NCBI GenBank assembly: GCA_026874595.1
Contig: CM049316.1
Coordinates: forward strand, 12,330,839-12,394,838
Reading direction: 5' to 3'
Length of the DNA stretch: 64,000 nucleotides
Source of the DNA: Sipunculus nudus
Taxonomy: Eukaryota; Annelida; Sipuncula; Golfingiida; Sipunculidae
The notes below the pieces were generated by a model, which did not search any database, had not been told where the DNA came from, and worked only from the letters and a program-made list of their open reading frames with translations. The translations under genes and the position numbers were made by a program. Of the stretch, positions 26,501 to 36,978 are shown one piece after another; the first letter of the stretch is position 1, and every line of letters begins with the position of its first letter.

Positions 26501-29500
26501 CACCCAAATGTTGATTTTGATTAACTGAAGACATTTAGGTGGCAGTTCAAGCGCTATATAGTTCAGATCAATTCTGGTATAAGTTTATGTGCACACCATT
26601 TTTAACAGTATTTTTTTTCATTTTAATCTGTTTGTTGAACTGTCATTTTCCAAAGGTACAATAAAAAGTGATGTTATTCTGTTGGTAATAATAATAAATA
26701 TTACATTCACTGTTGACTTACGTGTATTCATGCAGCGGCTTTTAATAAAGAGGCTAGTTTTACTTGAAAAAGTTTGTCTCGCCATCCCTCATGACAGCTT
26801 GACAGCGGTAGCTGAAACAGAAACCACCAGGGAACCATCACAAATTTTGCGAACCAACACTTTTTCTACATTACTAAGTAAATAAAACAGGACTGTATAA
26901 GCCTCTGATGTCAAATACTACCACACTGTAAATATTTTTAATCCAACCCTTGGAATGGGTGTTCTATTATGACTTGCATCATGACTCACAGGCCCTTCTC
27001 AGTTTATTTTAAAAGGCCTGAGTGTCATGTTGTCATGGTTATCTGTATATATGTAATATATTTTTAGAATATGTCATTACTTAGGATTGTCCCTCATTGA
27101 GCCTGCCAACATTTCACACTGCTAGCCAAGTCATATTCAAAGCTGGCAGCACCAGGTTTGCCATAAGTGTCCAACGCAGTTTCATTTACTAATGTGCACT
27201 GACTATGTGCTGCCAAGCTTGACTGACAAGAACTGGAGGTGAATATATTGTCCATTATTCATGCAGTCACCTGCCAGAAATCATATTGCCCGAGATCATT
27301 TCCACAAAGTGACACATACTTACACTGTGTTTCAAGAAAAGGTCTCTTTGCGTTAGAAAAAAAAATTAACTTTCTGAAAATGTGTACTTTGCAACATTGC
27401 TAACTTTACATGGACTCATTCAAGTCACTTGAAGCAAGACAGCTTTTTGTGAAGTCAAAAAAAAATTTCCTGAATCTGCCCAGTTAATAGGCTGAGCAAC
27501 AGGAACCATTGGAAGAAATTGTGATATTCATCAAATAAAACAAGTCACTGGGAAAAATGTACAAACTTTAGTCAACATAATTGTATGAAAATATTAATAT
27601 GAAGTATAAAAGCCTAACTTTTCACTTGGAAATTATATGCATTTCACTGGGACCTGTATTCAAAAGCATGATTCAGGGCAGTGTGACCTTTTATTGGTTG
27701 AGACCCTTCATGAATAAGTTTCAGTGGTTCATCAAGTGCATTGTCAAACAAAACTGAGTGCTATTGGCCATGGGTCACTTACATTGTATGAAAATTATGT
27801 TATGACCACTCGGTGCTCAGACTTAAAAGGTGGGATAATGTAATGCAGGCAGTGGATATGAGCTTGCCCAGCAATCAGACTGCCTTTCATTGCACAGTAA
27901 TACTGAACTGTTGGTCCATGCAGCCCGAAAGATTTGAAACCCATGAATAAGTGTCATTGCGACGAGGGCTCTAGAGGAGATACAGTCTCAGAACAGCATA
28001 ATAACGCAACTGGGACAAAGCTCCAGTCTGCCACCGTGATGGTTCTGATGGACAGCAGTCCCACAACGAGAAGCTTACAGCCGACGATACAGCTCAATGA
28101 CCTTCCAGCAGCATGAATAAAATGGCAGTCTCTGTGTCAAGCTGCTTTTCCACTGACCAATATTGTTATCTATCAACTTATTTTCAGCTTTGTTCGTCTT
28201 TCCAAGCTGCCTGGTTATTAATCACCCATGCCTAGAGTGAACCTGTCTTTGAACTCTTCTTTTATTGAAGTCTTATAAAGTATCCTTGAAATCATCTACT
28301 TTTTCTGGAAGATAAAGCGATTCTTGACAGCATGTTTCATTGAACATGATGTTATATTTTAACCTTTGATGTAGTCAGCAGGACCAGATGAACCTTTTTC
28401 ACTGTGGGAGTTAATCTGTCCTTGAACTTTACATTTATTGGAGTGCTGTAAAGCGTCCTTGAAATCATCATCTAACTTGACTTTATAATAAAGCGATTTT
28501 GACGATATATAGGTGAACATGATGTCATACATTGGTATATTCTGTTCCAACATCCCTTTGAAATTGCTTTCAAATATATTTTGTTTGCTGCTACAAATTG
28601 GCTTTTATCTAAGGAAGTAATGGGGCAATTTTTGATGATTTAGATAAGTATGAAATAAATATATTTACTTTGTGACACCGGGATGGTGTTGACCTGTCTA
28701 GAAAGAGGTACAAAAATGATGGCGTCAGTTCAAGTGGCCATATCTGTTTATCCATATGATGTAGGAGGGACGTGTGATGTAACAAACATGTAATGTACAG
28801 GAACCTCTTTGATGTCATCACTACGAATCTTTAAATGGATCTAGTTCAAGACCATCAGCTTAGGTCATCACTGATATGTCGCAAGACCATTCATCTGTTC
28901 AGTCATATTTCTTTCTGAATTAATCATATGGAATCCATACAAGGGAGAGTATTATCTTGCTGTTAGATAATAGCCACATTTGTCTAATTTGCCTCTGAGG
29001 TAAATTAAGGTAAGCTTTAGTGCATTGTATAAAAATTATCAGGGAAAATCAGGTAGACAGGGGTGGTGGAATGGAGTATAGAAATATTCAGCAGGACCAG
29101 CTGAGCCTTTATGTTTATTTCTTATCACAGGGGAAGGAATGAAACATAGACTACTACCAGTCCTTGTCAGAGTCTTTCTCCACAATCTTTTCTTAGCACA
29201 TTATGCTTTGGGTAAAATATGGATCAGCTGTTCTGTGTAAAGTTCTGTGAGACTGCTGTCATAAATTCGGTCACTACCTTGAAAAAACTACTCCCCTGAC
29301 TGGCTTTTGTGGTCTAGGGATGAAGCACAGGACTCAAAACTGTAAGATCATGTGTTTGAATCTCAGCTGAAGTGATGAAATTTATCATGGTCGGCTCCCA
29401 GCCTCCCACTCAGGCTTCATTGGAAGGTCATGCCCAACAGCCATGCTTCACTCACAAATGAATGTGTCTTTCAGGGGTTCCTTTGTGGTATGACCCAGCA

Positions 29501-31648
29501 ATGGGGACAATTACACCACCCAGGGCTGTAGGTACAGTAGTCACCGGGCCTGGTTAACGCCTGGATATAAAATTAGGGGAAGAATAATGTGCTACTGGCC
29601 AGTCACAAAATCTGAAACTGGAATGTAATCCGGCAGATGTACATACTTGATTTGGCTAGCATAAAAATAGAGGGAGTCACTACCAACATAAAGAAAAAGA
29701 AAAATACTCCCCTGACCATTTGATCTGAAGGACCTTGCATAATATTATGATTTATTTCATACCTAGGGGTCACATGGCAAGGTCAAGATTGTCGACTGAC
29801 GTTACATTACGAGAACGGCTTCACATTGTGCAACACGCGAGCTGAGGACGGCAGAAAATCACAAGTGATATGGCACTACCCTTACGAGAAACTCCGCATG
29901 TCAGCTGATGACACCATGAGGCTGCTCTGGCTGGATTTTGGTGAAGACGGGGAACAGGTGAGGTGTTTTTCTCTGCCTCTTTTTATTGTGGGTTTCACAC
30001 CAGCAGACCTTCATTCTTCATGACACTCCATAAACTATGTCAGGGGGGTGTTTTCCAGTAGGTGTGCTATCTGCTGAAGCTAGAAACCGCCAACACTGAT
30101 ACAGTGATAGCACCTCACTGTATAGCTATAGATGTTCTCACCAAGCGCCATCTGTAGGCACCGTGTGAAATTAGCAGAATAACATGCATATTAGTTCAAG
30201 CAAACACATTCCAAATCCCATTATATATTATCATTTACTTATTTGCCTATAAAAAAATTTATGAACATTTTGTTTAAACTGAACCTGTCTCATGGCAGTA
30301 TTTTGTTATCTGTTTATTTTTCCCTAAAAATACATAAGGTTTGGTTTGTTATAAAGCTGTCAGCACTTCTGTGAGCACTTTCAACTCAGCAGGGATGTCT
30401 GCCACATAAAATACCCATGTGAAAAAAATTCTAGATCTCAAGAAATACTTAGAATTTCTCACTCTTGAATGTTTTACATACAAACACCATGTGTTCCAAG
30501 AAACTATTGCATAATCACTGTGTACCACCAAACAGGTCTGTTTTATGGTGTTTAGTTTTGGCTTATTGTTGAACAGTTGCTGTACAATGGACTGTTTCAT
30601 CATATTTCATTGAGAATTAATTATATTCAGTTATACAAGATTCCATACACTTTATCTGCTTAAAATTGCTGTTCTGCCCTTGAATCTGCAAGTGTAAGCA
30701 TGTATGCAGCTTATCAAATGATTTTGAAAAAGTGTTGACAGGGATAGGGAAATAGAGATTAAATACTCATTTAAATTATTACTCCTATCATACAGCATTT
30801 GCAAAACAATTTGAAACCATTTTTAATCATTCATGCAGTATTCCAAAGCAGTTTTTAGCTGTTTTGGCCAAAACATTTGAATACAGATCAGGATGTGGTT
30901 TCTGTTGGAATTGAACTGTTTCTAGTGTGAGTCGACTCTGCTAATGTGTCATGTGAATGCTCTAGAATGGTTTGGACCAAGATTTGAAGTACCTGTTAAT
31001 AAGGTAATTACATGTAGCAGTACCACTAGGGAAAGGCTGTCAATCACAGCCCCACCCCCAGTTGGATCAATCCACATTGCCCAAACTGTTTTGAAATGGG
31101 ATACCTCAGCATTTTTCTTCATTATTGATTACGGTTAATTGCTTTTGAATATCAGCTCCATCTTGAGTTCATTTAGTGAAACACTTGACTTTGTGTTAGG
31201 CATTAAAACTGGATAATTCCTTTGTATATTCTCACACATTTAAGTGGATCATCAATGAGAATACCTAACGTTTCATGGCATTGAGCTGAAATATGATTAA
31301 AGTTAACAATTTAATGAAAATATAGATATCTAAAACTTTGAAATCGTTCAACATTTGAATACTAGATAGTGCTGAGAAGCAAAAGCGGGAGTCAATGAAA
31401 ATAACAATATCTTGTTTAAAGGTAGCCCATTGTTTTGTGTACAAGAGTGGAATAAGAGAACATAAACTGTATTTTTAGTTTAGGCCTATTTTATCACATG
31501 ACCCATGTATAAAAGGCGTCTGATTGATACTTTATAACATTTTTATCTTTTACAGGAGTTAGATATGCAAGGGAACCCAAAGCCAGCAGTATTTATTATC
31601 CATACCTTTCTTGCAAGCAAGGTCAGCCGATTAGGATTGCTGGCCTAA
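8602..31648 (+). CDS. syntrophin, C-terminal half (four terminal coding exons)
   Basis: Syntrophins are cytoplasmic adaptors of the dystrophin-glycoprotein complex. They bind dystrophin through their C-terminal syntrophin-unique (SU) domain and recruit channels and signalling proteins through PDZ. The exons at 8602-8744, 22654-22850, 29767-29957 and 31556-31648 join in frame (phases 2, 1, 0) to 624 nt, or 207 residues plus stop. Family hallmarks visible: WKPMYAAISERDFLLYD and PLIATR|LVHSG of the second PH domain; TFALRSGTRQGVETHTFRVE; the SU stretch with YENGFTLCNTR, YEKLRMSADD and LLWLDFG; and the terminal VFIIHTFLASKVSRLGLLA. The N-terminal PH1a-PDZ-PH1b exons lie upstream of the window. 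The match is closest in feel to the alpha/beta group rather than gamma, but I cannot assign a paralogue. All residues expected at the C-terminus are present, with no disabling changes. Confidence 0.95.
8992..10000. repeat. tandem-core repeat element with ~325-bp units
   Basis: It opens with a hairpin, GTATCCC (8992) against GGGATAC (9010), followed by TATGGTTTAGGCAC. The right end repeats GGGATACTATGGTT (9977). Inside, direct units carry CATGACC...GTGACCTTGACCTTGA at 9161, 9486 and 9811, a period of 325 bp. Each unit also holds a TGGATTGGTCCAAAA-like stretch followed by GATCTTGGATAG. GTGGCGCCACC (9318) and GGTGGTGCCAC (9642) mark unit ends. Non-coding. The family is related in layout to the 35.5-36.4 kb repeat. 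Confidence 0.6.
10001..10627. other. intronic DNA, nothing recognised
   Basis: AT-rich, with a short duplicated TTATTTTTTGGGG motif near 10055 and 10083. No gene or terminal repeats seen. Confidence 0.4.
10628..15352 (+). mobile_element. tandem-core element of the AGCTCAGCTGACT family, split by a transposon
   Basis: It starts with AGCTCAGCTGACT and a dense GTCCGTCCGTC tract (10670-10735). It ends at GATCAGCTGAGCG (15317), whose complement matches the start, followed by the 12-bp palindrome GACCCATGGGTC (15333) and CCTTGTTT. The body has a long direct unit seen at about 10793 (GATGTCCCCATAATCTCCTA) and again at 13037 (GATGTCCCCAAAATCTCCTA), with a third degraded copy near 14834 (CCTATGTACATGCCAGAAAT). 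Unit one is interrupted by the TA-flanked element at 11289-12854. Other family members start at 45140 and 63601. No protein-coding capacity. A Helitron-like nature is plausible but unproven. Confidence 0.55.
11289..12854. mobile_element. TA-flanked inverted-repeat DNA transposon, non-autonomous (1,566 bp)
   Basis: The terminal inverted repeat starts TACCGTAGATCCGCGTTTTG at the left, and the right end read on the minus strand gives the same 20 bases. Similarity extends to 27 bp with one mismatch. The uninterrupted second copy of the host repeat (near 13508-13520) has a single TA at the matching position, so TA was duplicated on insertion. Internally there are two diverged copies of a roughly 250-bp segment, at about 11890 and 12150, each with TTCCGTAATC and CATATATTATGATCAGCA. 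No transposase seen. TA duplication fits Tc1/mariner-like and some other superfamilies. Confidence 0.8.
15353..16080. other. intronic DNA, nothing recognised
   Basis: A 103-codon + strand frame at 15703-16014 has no splice-bounded or family-like character and is treated as chance. Confidence 0.4.
16081..17640 (+). repeat. minisatellite, ~52-bp unit (first block)
   Basis: Imperfect tandem units contain CCTCTGTCATTTTGTC, TTTGTGGCAGAGGTC and TTGTCTCTGTTGAAGTCCTG. Clear unit starts occur near 17107, 17158, 17210, 17262 and 17314. From about 17500 the unit shortens to forms like GTCATTATGTGGTGGAGGTC. Open frames in both directions through this array are products of the repeat. The array resumes at 20341 after an inserted element. 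Confidence 0.85.
16326..16915 (-). repeat. tandem tRNA-derived SINE copies on the minus strand
   Basis: Direct units of about 265-277 bp start at 16327 and 16603, with a partial third at 16866, each beginning AGCTTCACT. Read on the minus strand, the unit contains TAGCGAAGCGGTTGGTACGC, which fits a tRNA A box, and GGGTTTGACTCCC, which fits a B box, spaced as in a tRNA. The following body is shared by the copies. The block sits inside the minisatellite, which is intact on both sides. Confidence 0.65.
17641..20340. mobile_element. inverted-repeat DNA element of 2,700 bp with 5-bp target duplication
   Basis: The left end is CAGGGTTCGTGCGC and the right end is GTGCAAGAACCCTG, giving CAGGGTTC/GAACCCTG termini. 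ATTAT stands immediately outside each end, and the minisatellite reads GCCATTATGTGG if the element is removed. Subterminal GTCTTAC repeats occur at both ends. A 270-bp internal direct duplication covers about 19197-19435 and 19467-19705 (AATTAATTTTTATC, then CATTTTTCCAAAC and TTTTTGAACGTCCAAGC). Frames of 163 codons (minus, 17746-18237) and 126 codons (plus, 19600-19980) are not recognisable as a transposase. CAGGG termini recall the hAT group, but the superfamily is uncertain. Confidence 0.75.
20341..20575 (+). repeat. minisatellite, second block after the inserted element
   Basis: It resumes as ATTATGTGGTGGACATC and GTCTCTGTCATTATGTGG units of about 28 bp, interrupted by a (TA)n run at 20470-20503. 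This is the continuation of the array that ends at 17640. Confidence 0.8.
20576..22653. other. syntrophin-intron DNA, nothing recognised
   Basis: Unique-looking AT-rich sequence up to the exon at 22654. No gene, RNA or clear repeat termini seen. Confidence 0.45.
22654..22850 (+). CDS. syntrophin exon: end of second PH domain
   Basis: The acceptor is TTGATTACAG and the donor is G|GTGAGA. It begins by completing R and reads LVHSGKNANAPSTSDF, then FALRSGTRQGVETHTFRVES and RELAHWSRILVQG, the C-terminal beta strands and helix of the PH domain. It ends with one base of a glycine codon (phase 1). The preceding intron is about 13.9 kb and packed with repeats. Confidence 0.95.
23371..23849. mobile_element. 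479-bp MITE with TACTGTGGT termini
   Basis: The left end is TACTGTGGTCGGC and the right end on the minus strand is TACTGTGGTTGGC. Both ends are TA-flanked. Internal arms hold AT-rich TTTCAC/TTTTCATGATTTGG-type stretches. No coding capacity. Confidence 0.55.
24003..24815 (-). mobile_element. 5'-truncated LINE 3' end with (ATCA)n tail
   Basis: On the minus strand a frame reads FPGKRQWTNTVTNTIVQYAQ, then CLMCSCWWECAKAVP, then CHLCGKLPGNHVILTCD. That is a C-x2-C...H...C-type pattern such as occurs at the C-terminus of non-LTR retrotransposon polyproteins. It continues through FLNNLDDNELVQIILGK. The element ends AATAAAGATT and then (ATCA)n at 24003-24022, as CR1/L2-like LINEs with microsatellite tails do. 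The RT core is absent. The exact clade is not assigned. Confidence 0.55.
25870..25980 (+). repeat. 3' fragment of the SINE family seen at 29301-29699
   Basis: GTGCAGTAGCAACTGGGCCTGGTTA and then ATGTACATACTTAG...GCTAGC parallel GTACAGTAGTCACCGGGCCTGG and ATGTACATACTTGA...GCTAGC of the complete copy. The tRNA-like head is missing. Confidence 0.5.
25981..29280. other. syntrophin-intron DNA, no gene supported
   Basis: Mostly AT-rich sequence. A locally GC-richer patch at 27957-28116 keeps a frame open but lacks convincing splice sites. Near 28360-28560 a segment repeats phrases from 28240-28345 (TTGAACTCTTC/TTTATTG...CCTTGAAATCATC), so a local duplication of about 180 bp is present. Confidence 0.4.
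29301..29699 (+). repeat. complete tRNA-derived SINE with target-site duplication
   Basis: The head reads GTGGTCTAGGGATGAAGCAC...GTGTTTGAATCTCAG, matching tRNA A and B boxes at tRNA spacing. The body contains GGGCCTGGTTA, and the end is A-rich (AAAGAAAAAGA). The flanks AAAAAACTACTCCCCTGAC (left, to 29300) and AAAAATACTCCCCTGAC (right, to 29716) are a target-site duplication with one base difference. It inserted about 50 bp upstream of a syntrophin splice acceptor. Confidence 0.8.
29767..29957 (+). CDS. syntrophin exon: SU domain
   Basis: The acceptor is ATACCTAG and the donor is CAG|GTGAGG. It opens with GG, completing glycine, and reads GVTWQGQDCRLTLHYENGF, the start of the syntrophin-unique region that contacts dystrophin in known syntrophins. 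It ends in phase 0 after FGEDGEQ. It lies just downstream of a SINE insertion that ends near 29716, about 50 bp before the acceptor. Confidence 0.95.
31150..31377. mobile_element. small palindromic-ended MITE, copy 1 (diverged)
   Basis: The left end TATCAGCTCCATCTTGAGTT and the right end AATACTAGATAGTGCTGAGA are imperfect inverted repeats. The interior parallels 38728-38952. It lies in the last syntrophin intron. Confidence 0.55.
31556..31648 (+). CDS. syntrophin terminal exon
   Basis: The acceptor is TATCTTTTACAG, and 30 codons then run to TAA. It encodes ELDMQGNPKPAVFIIHTF and the invariant family ending SKVSRLGLLA. This fixes the strand, the frame and the 3' end of the coding region. Confidence 0.96.
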   Translation, partial: ELDMQGNPKPAVFIIHTFLASKVSRLGLLA

Positions 31649-34476
31649 TATGCAGGTAGGATCCTTACAGGAAACACCCTTACATCCATGTAGCATTATG
31701 GACAGTATGAATTCACTATAGTTTGAACAAGAAATTCATGAATCTAATGCAAGTATCATTTTTTGAATTGTCAAACTGCAAAATTTTTTAGGTGGCTTAA
31801 ATTTAATGAATGAGGAATGGGGTAAACTATGCATAGAGGTAACATTTCATTTTATAATGTCATTTGTGTTTAAATTTTGTTAATGTTTGGTTTTCACACA
31901 AAAACTGACAAATGTATTGAGAATTACTTGTGTGTATACCAGAATTGCCTGTCTTTTAGATACACCAGTGTGCAAACAAAAACGAGAGAGCAGTCTTCAG
32001 GCAGACACTGTAGGCCTGTGAATTATGAGCCCATAGAATCAAATCAGTTATAGATTCTTTACCTTTGCTTCAATTTTCGGTTAAATTCTTATGTAAGTAG
32101 TAAATTTCTGCATATTTTAAAATAAAAGTCATTTTACCAAACTGGATGTTAGTAAATTGAACAATATAAAAGAAAAACATAGCTTTGATTCTGTTTGTCA
32201 CCGCCATATTTGTTTCTTTACGAGTAGAATAGTCCACCAGCGACCATTTAAAGTAGATTTAGGGCACATAAGCGATAAAGAGCTTTGACATCGCAAACTG
32301 TTCAATCAGATTTCAGAGGTAACAGAGGACTTCATGATGGTATATGCAAAAATAAAAAAAATTGAAATGAATCGATTCAGAGGTTAATAATAGATTTCAA
32401 TTTATTTGAGAACTTGTAGTTCAATGCATCAATTCTTCAATACATTGTTACATCCCTACTACCCAACGATGGAGTTTGTTATATAATGTTATATATGTTT
32501 ATATAATAATTGCTAGATCCAGTAACTTTTAATAATTATTTGACAGAAATTATTTGTAAAAATATGTATGATGAAGCCAGGTGACGCTAAAAATGTGCCT
32601 GAGATCCGTTGAGCTACCAGATTAAATCATGTCTTGCAGGATAGATCGTCTTGAGAGACTGAGTTGTATAGAGACCACTGTTTAGTTTTGCTCTCTGTGT
32701 TCCTGTCCCCTTGTGTAATAAAATAAAGGCTTAAAGGATCATTCTGGTCACTTGCTGTGACAATAGGTAAACTCAGCAGGGAACTTTACTGGACAATTCT
32801 TCTTTTTTTTTCCCCCTTCAATCCTTCATTTTCATACTATAACATAAAGACATTTTCTCCATCTTTAAATTTGGCTTTGTCAATAAATAGTATGAAATTC
32901 CCCAAAGTCACGTGATCAAGGAAAGTCATGTGACACGAGAAAGCTGTAAATCTGCAGGAGGTCATGACCTAGGTCATAGGTGAAGGTTGAACCTCTCCCC
33001 ATCATTGATTGGTTGTTTAGCTGTCCCTTGACAGGAACTTCAAAGCATTGAATGGAGCAGCAGGGTCACCAAAACAAAGATAAAACAACAGACAAGTGGT
33101 CCTTTACTGTTCACAGTTGGGGTCAGGGGGTCCATGTTCACTGACCTTGGTATCCATGCTGCTTCCATTGAATTAAACATAATGCAGATAGGCAGATCTC
33201 ATTATTTCTCTTTATTTTTCTGAAAACCATATATATAGCAGTTGCATGAAAAGCTGTGTTGCCTTAAATTTAATATAATTACAGAGGACAGTGTTGCTGG
33301 ATTTTGTTTCTCTTTTTTATTTGTATAACACAACTGAATAAAGTAGAAATGGCGCAGATGTAAACCACTGTCTCATAATGATATAACCAACAATCATGGT
33401 ACCATATGTTGAAAATTAGTCAAAAATACTACTCAGTGGGATAGGAGACCGGGTTCTGTTAGTTACTATGCAGTTGCTACAGTCCTGAGTTTACCCCTGT
33501 TGTGAGGTATCATTGCAGCCAGGCCCTTTGAGGGCTGGATCATCAGACAGGCTGCCAGCTTTGGGCTTCTGCTTCCGTAATTACAGTCCCCCTCAGAGCC
33601 TCTGTTGGTTCTCCTCAGACCACGTTATAAATAATAGCTGTAATGAAGACTCACAGTGGCCATACACCCCTCCAGACAAACTGAACAACACTTTTGTTTT
33701 TGGAAAATTTGCTCAATTTTATGTGACATATATAAATGAATGCATGACCACATTTGCTTTGGAGTATAATAGTGCAGTTGTTAAGTAATAAATTTTCTTT
33801 CTGAAAAAAATTATACTTTGAGGTAGAAATCTGTTTACACTTTTCTCTGTCAAGACATGTTTGACTGTACGTCAATGTCAAACTTTTCTGGAATGTACCA
33901 TTTATGACACTTCACAATAAAATAATTTATAGCTAGATATATATAAATATATTTGTTTTCAATTGAATCACAGGAACATCAACTTTAAAAAAAATTCATT
34001 GAAATGTGGTCACACTTACTAGTTATAGTCCAAAATATGGGTTTGCTAGATTGCACTTTTACAGTCATAATTTACCTTACACATTGTGATCATAGATATT
34101 TAAAAAAAAACCTAATTCAGTATTTTAGTGAAGCTGGGAAGGTGCTTCATGTAGGTGCTTAAGCAGTATAAACAACTTGCATTCTTTTGAGTGAGTCTTT
34201 TGCAGTGCTTTCATTAATCATTGACAAAACGGTGAAGCATTCAGACTTCAGCAATACCTCAGCTTTACGGACCTGAAACCAGATTGATGAGCATCCTCAT
34301 CTACTGGACAGATCCAAATAACCACTGCTGATTGTAAGAGACCATGCCTCAGTGTTTTAGTGTAAATAGTGTATTAGTGGTTTAGTGTAAATAATAAATA
34401 AATCATTAACCACCCTTTCCTTCATTGTACCACCCAGATGTATTTAAGTAAATATACAGTGTTTCAGCGAACCTGT
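31649..34476 (+). other. syntrophin 3' UTR and downstream flank
   Basis: AT-rich, with no coding exon recognised. The transcript end is unknown. AATAAA signals occur near 32717 and 33331. Confidence 0.45.
32717..32727 (+). promoter_or_regulatory. possible syntrophin polyadenylation signal
   Basis: Two overlapping AATAAA hexamers lie about 1.07 kb after the syntrophin stop codon. Other AATAAA copies occur further on, so which is used is unknown. Confidence 0.3.
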
Positions 34477-35160
34477 GAGCTTATGCGATGGCGCAGTGTC
34501 GTCCGTCCGTCGTCAGCCGTCCGCCGTCCGGGGCTGGCTTTCCGCCGTCCATGGCTGTTAGTCAAAAACTGTCGGATCTAGCAGCTCCAAATTACATGTA
34601 AGAATTCATCACATGTGAAACTTGGTGCCCTGGAGCTTATTATTGGGTATCTGCATTAATTCAGATTTTATAGAGAAAAAGCTTAAAAACCTTTAAAAAT
34701 CTTCTTCTCTGAAACTGTCCAGCCAAATTGTCCAATGTTTCACAGAAATGATCTCTGGCACAATCTCTCTCAAGTTTGTTCGAATGGTTCCAGTTCGGAG
34801 ATTTTTGGCCGAGTTACAGGAGGTTGAACTTAGTCATCTGTCCAAAAAAGCACACTAAAATTAAAACCTCAGAAACGGCTAGAGCTATAATGACCAAATT
34901 TTATACCAATGTTTGTCACATAAGTCATATCTGATTTTAAGATATTGGAGGCATCACCTACTTTGATGTGTTTTTTACAAGCCAAAATGTAATTTTAAAC
35001 TCTTCTAGCTTATACACTGATTTATGATGAAACTGTTCAGCTGATTGGTTTAAACTTTACAAGAATTATTCTATGGTAGGGTTCTGCCAGTTTTATAAGA
35101 ATAGATTGGGTAAATACAGTTTTAAAAAAGCATTGTAGCCAATTGAAAAAGGCTTTCTGT
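34477..35160. repeat. GTCCGTCCGTC-bearing start of a repeat element
   Basis: CGATGGCGCAGTGTCGTCCG followed by repeated CCGTCCG motifs (34500-34552) is like the start of the other tandem-core elements here. Phrases such as CTGTCCAGC...TTTCACAGAAATG suggest diverged internal units. Confidence 0.45.
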
Positions 35161-35399
35161 ATTTGAAAACAGTTTTGACTTCATGCAGCCAAGTCAAGAG
35201 GTCACTCAGTACAAACAGAAGGGGTCCAGACATCACCATGGCAACTGACCTGGCTGGGGGGGGGGGGGTGTCTAGACAATGTGTCTAGATGTCTAGACGT
35301 CTGGATACGATGTTTAGATGTGCAGAATTCCCAGATTATTGGAACTATATCTTTCAACAGTTTGAAAAAACTTGGTTTGCATTTTAAGCAAATCGGGTT

Positions 35400-36430
35400 T
35401 ATCAACAGGTCACATGTGAACTGCTGCGCCTTCATTTTTGGTTGACCTCTGACCTTTCCTTGCTGCCCAGTGTCCATTTGTGCGTCTGTTTCCACACATA
35501 AACCCACAAATCTCGGGAACCCTTTGACCGATCAGGCTAAAAATTTTGCACAAATATAGCCCTTTGATAGCTTTATAACATACACTAAAAATGGTTGCGC
35601 CACCTGCAACCATTTTTGCACAGCGTCCATCTGTTCATCTGCCTTGGGATAATATTACACATATCTCAGCAGTGGTTTGACTTATCCACCTGAAATTTTG
35701 CAGGTTTATACATCCTGGACAGCTTTCTCGATTTTATGACAGGTGGCGCCACCTACATTCACGTTTCCTCTTCAGACATTCAAGCTCATATCTCGGGAAC
35801 CATTTGACCGATTGGGCCAAAATTTTGCTTGTATATAGATCTCACATAGCTCTTCATCATAGGCAAAACTGGTGGTGCCACCTGCAACCACTAATGCACA
35901 GCGTCCATCTGTTCATCTGCCTTAGGTTAAAATCACTCATATCTCATCAGTGGTTTGACTTTTCCACTTGAAATTTTGCAGGTATTTTACACCCTTGACA
36001 GCTTTCTCGATTTTATGACAGGTGGCGCCACCTACATTCACGTTTCCTCTTCAGACATTCAAGCTCATATCTCGGGAACCATTTGACCGATTGGGCCAAA
36101 ATTTTGCTTGTGTATAGATCTCACATAGCTCTTCATCATAGGCAAAACTGGTGGCGCCACCTGCAACCACTTATGCACAGCATCCATCTGTTCATCTGCC
36201 TTTGGATAATATCACTCATATCTCAGCAGTGGTGTTACTTATCCACCTGAAATTTTGCAGGTTTATACATCCTGGACAGCTTTCTCGATTTATGACAGGT
36301 GGCGCCACCTACATTCACATTTACACTGCAGACATCCAAGCTCATATCTCGGGAACCATTTGACCGATTAGGCCAAAATTTTGCATGTGTATAGATCTCA
36401 CATAGCTCTTCGACATCCATGCTAATATGC
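35400..36430. repeat. 279-bp tandem repeat with GGTGGCGCCACC palindromes
   Basis: CTCATATCTCGGGAACC recurs at 35785, 36064 and 36341, with a diverged copy near 35508, giving a 277-279 bp period and about 3.3 copies. Each unit holds TTTGACCGATTGGGCCAAAA and two copies of the perfect 12-bp palindrome GGTGGCGCCACC or a one-base variant (35742, 36021, 36150, 36298 and others). Short frames here are repeat translations. Confidence 0.85.
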
Positions 36431-36978
36431 TACACACCACGCTCTATTCCCCTTGCCACTTAATCCATGCCTCACTTCACCCGTCCCACTCTGATTTCTG
36501 CGGATACACATAGTGGCTTGTCGACTACCTATATTCTAGTTTTAAAATGTCCTAGTCCGAAAATTGCAGGTCAGAAACGTCCATTTTGCTGAAATCATAA
36601 TGACTAAGGCAGATATGCAGGACTTAGGAGGATCAATATTAAATTTTAAAAATAAACCTCCATTCATACTCCTAAACTTTGCACAGGTTCGCATTAGGCT
36701 TGTAGGCCTTGTTTTTTTTTTACCTGAAAATACCTTGCACATTTTGTATCATAGATCTGGATATTAAAGTTTTACATGTGAATGATGATGATCAGTGATT
36801 TAGTTTCTCATTTATGTTATATTTTGTAGACTTTATTGATGCAGACATTGTGAGCTGAACACTTCTTTCATCAAGGCAGATCACCATTGCACACCAAGAG
36901 ATATAGGCTCTCTCAGGATTTGTGTCATTGAGGCTAACATCATACCATACTACCTGGTCTGTTAAAACACCAAGATGT

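Noticed and set aside
27957-28116. GC-richer open stretch in the syntrophin intron
   Set aside because: There is no matching splice donor or acceptor in phase and no recognisable motif; two frames are about equally open.
29310-29365. tRNA gene
   Set aside because: The A and B boxes are present, but the tRNA stem pairing is incomplete and the sequence continues into a SINE body flanked by target duplications.
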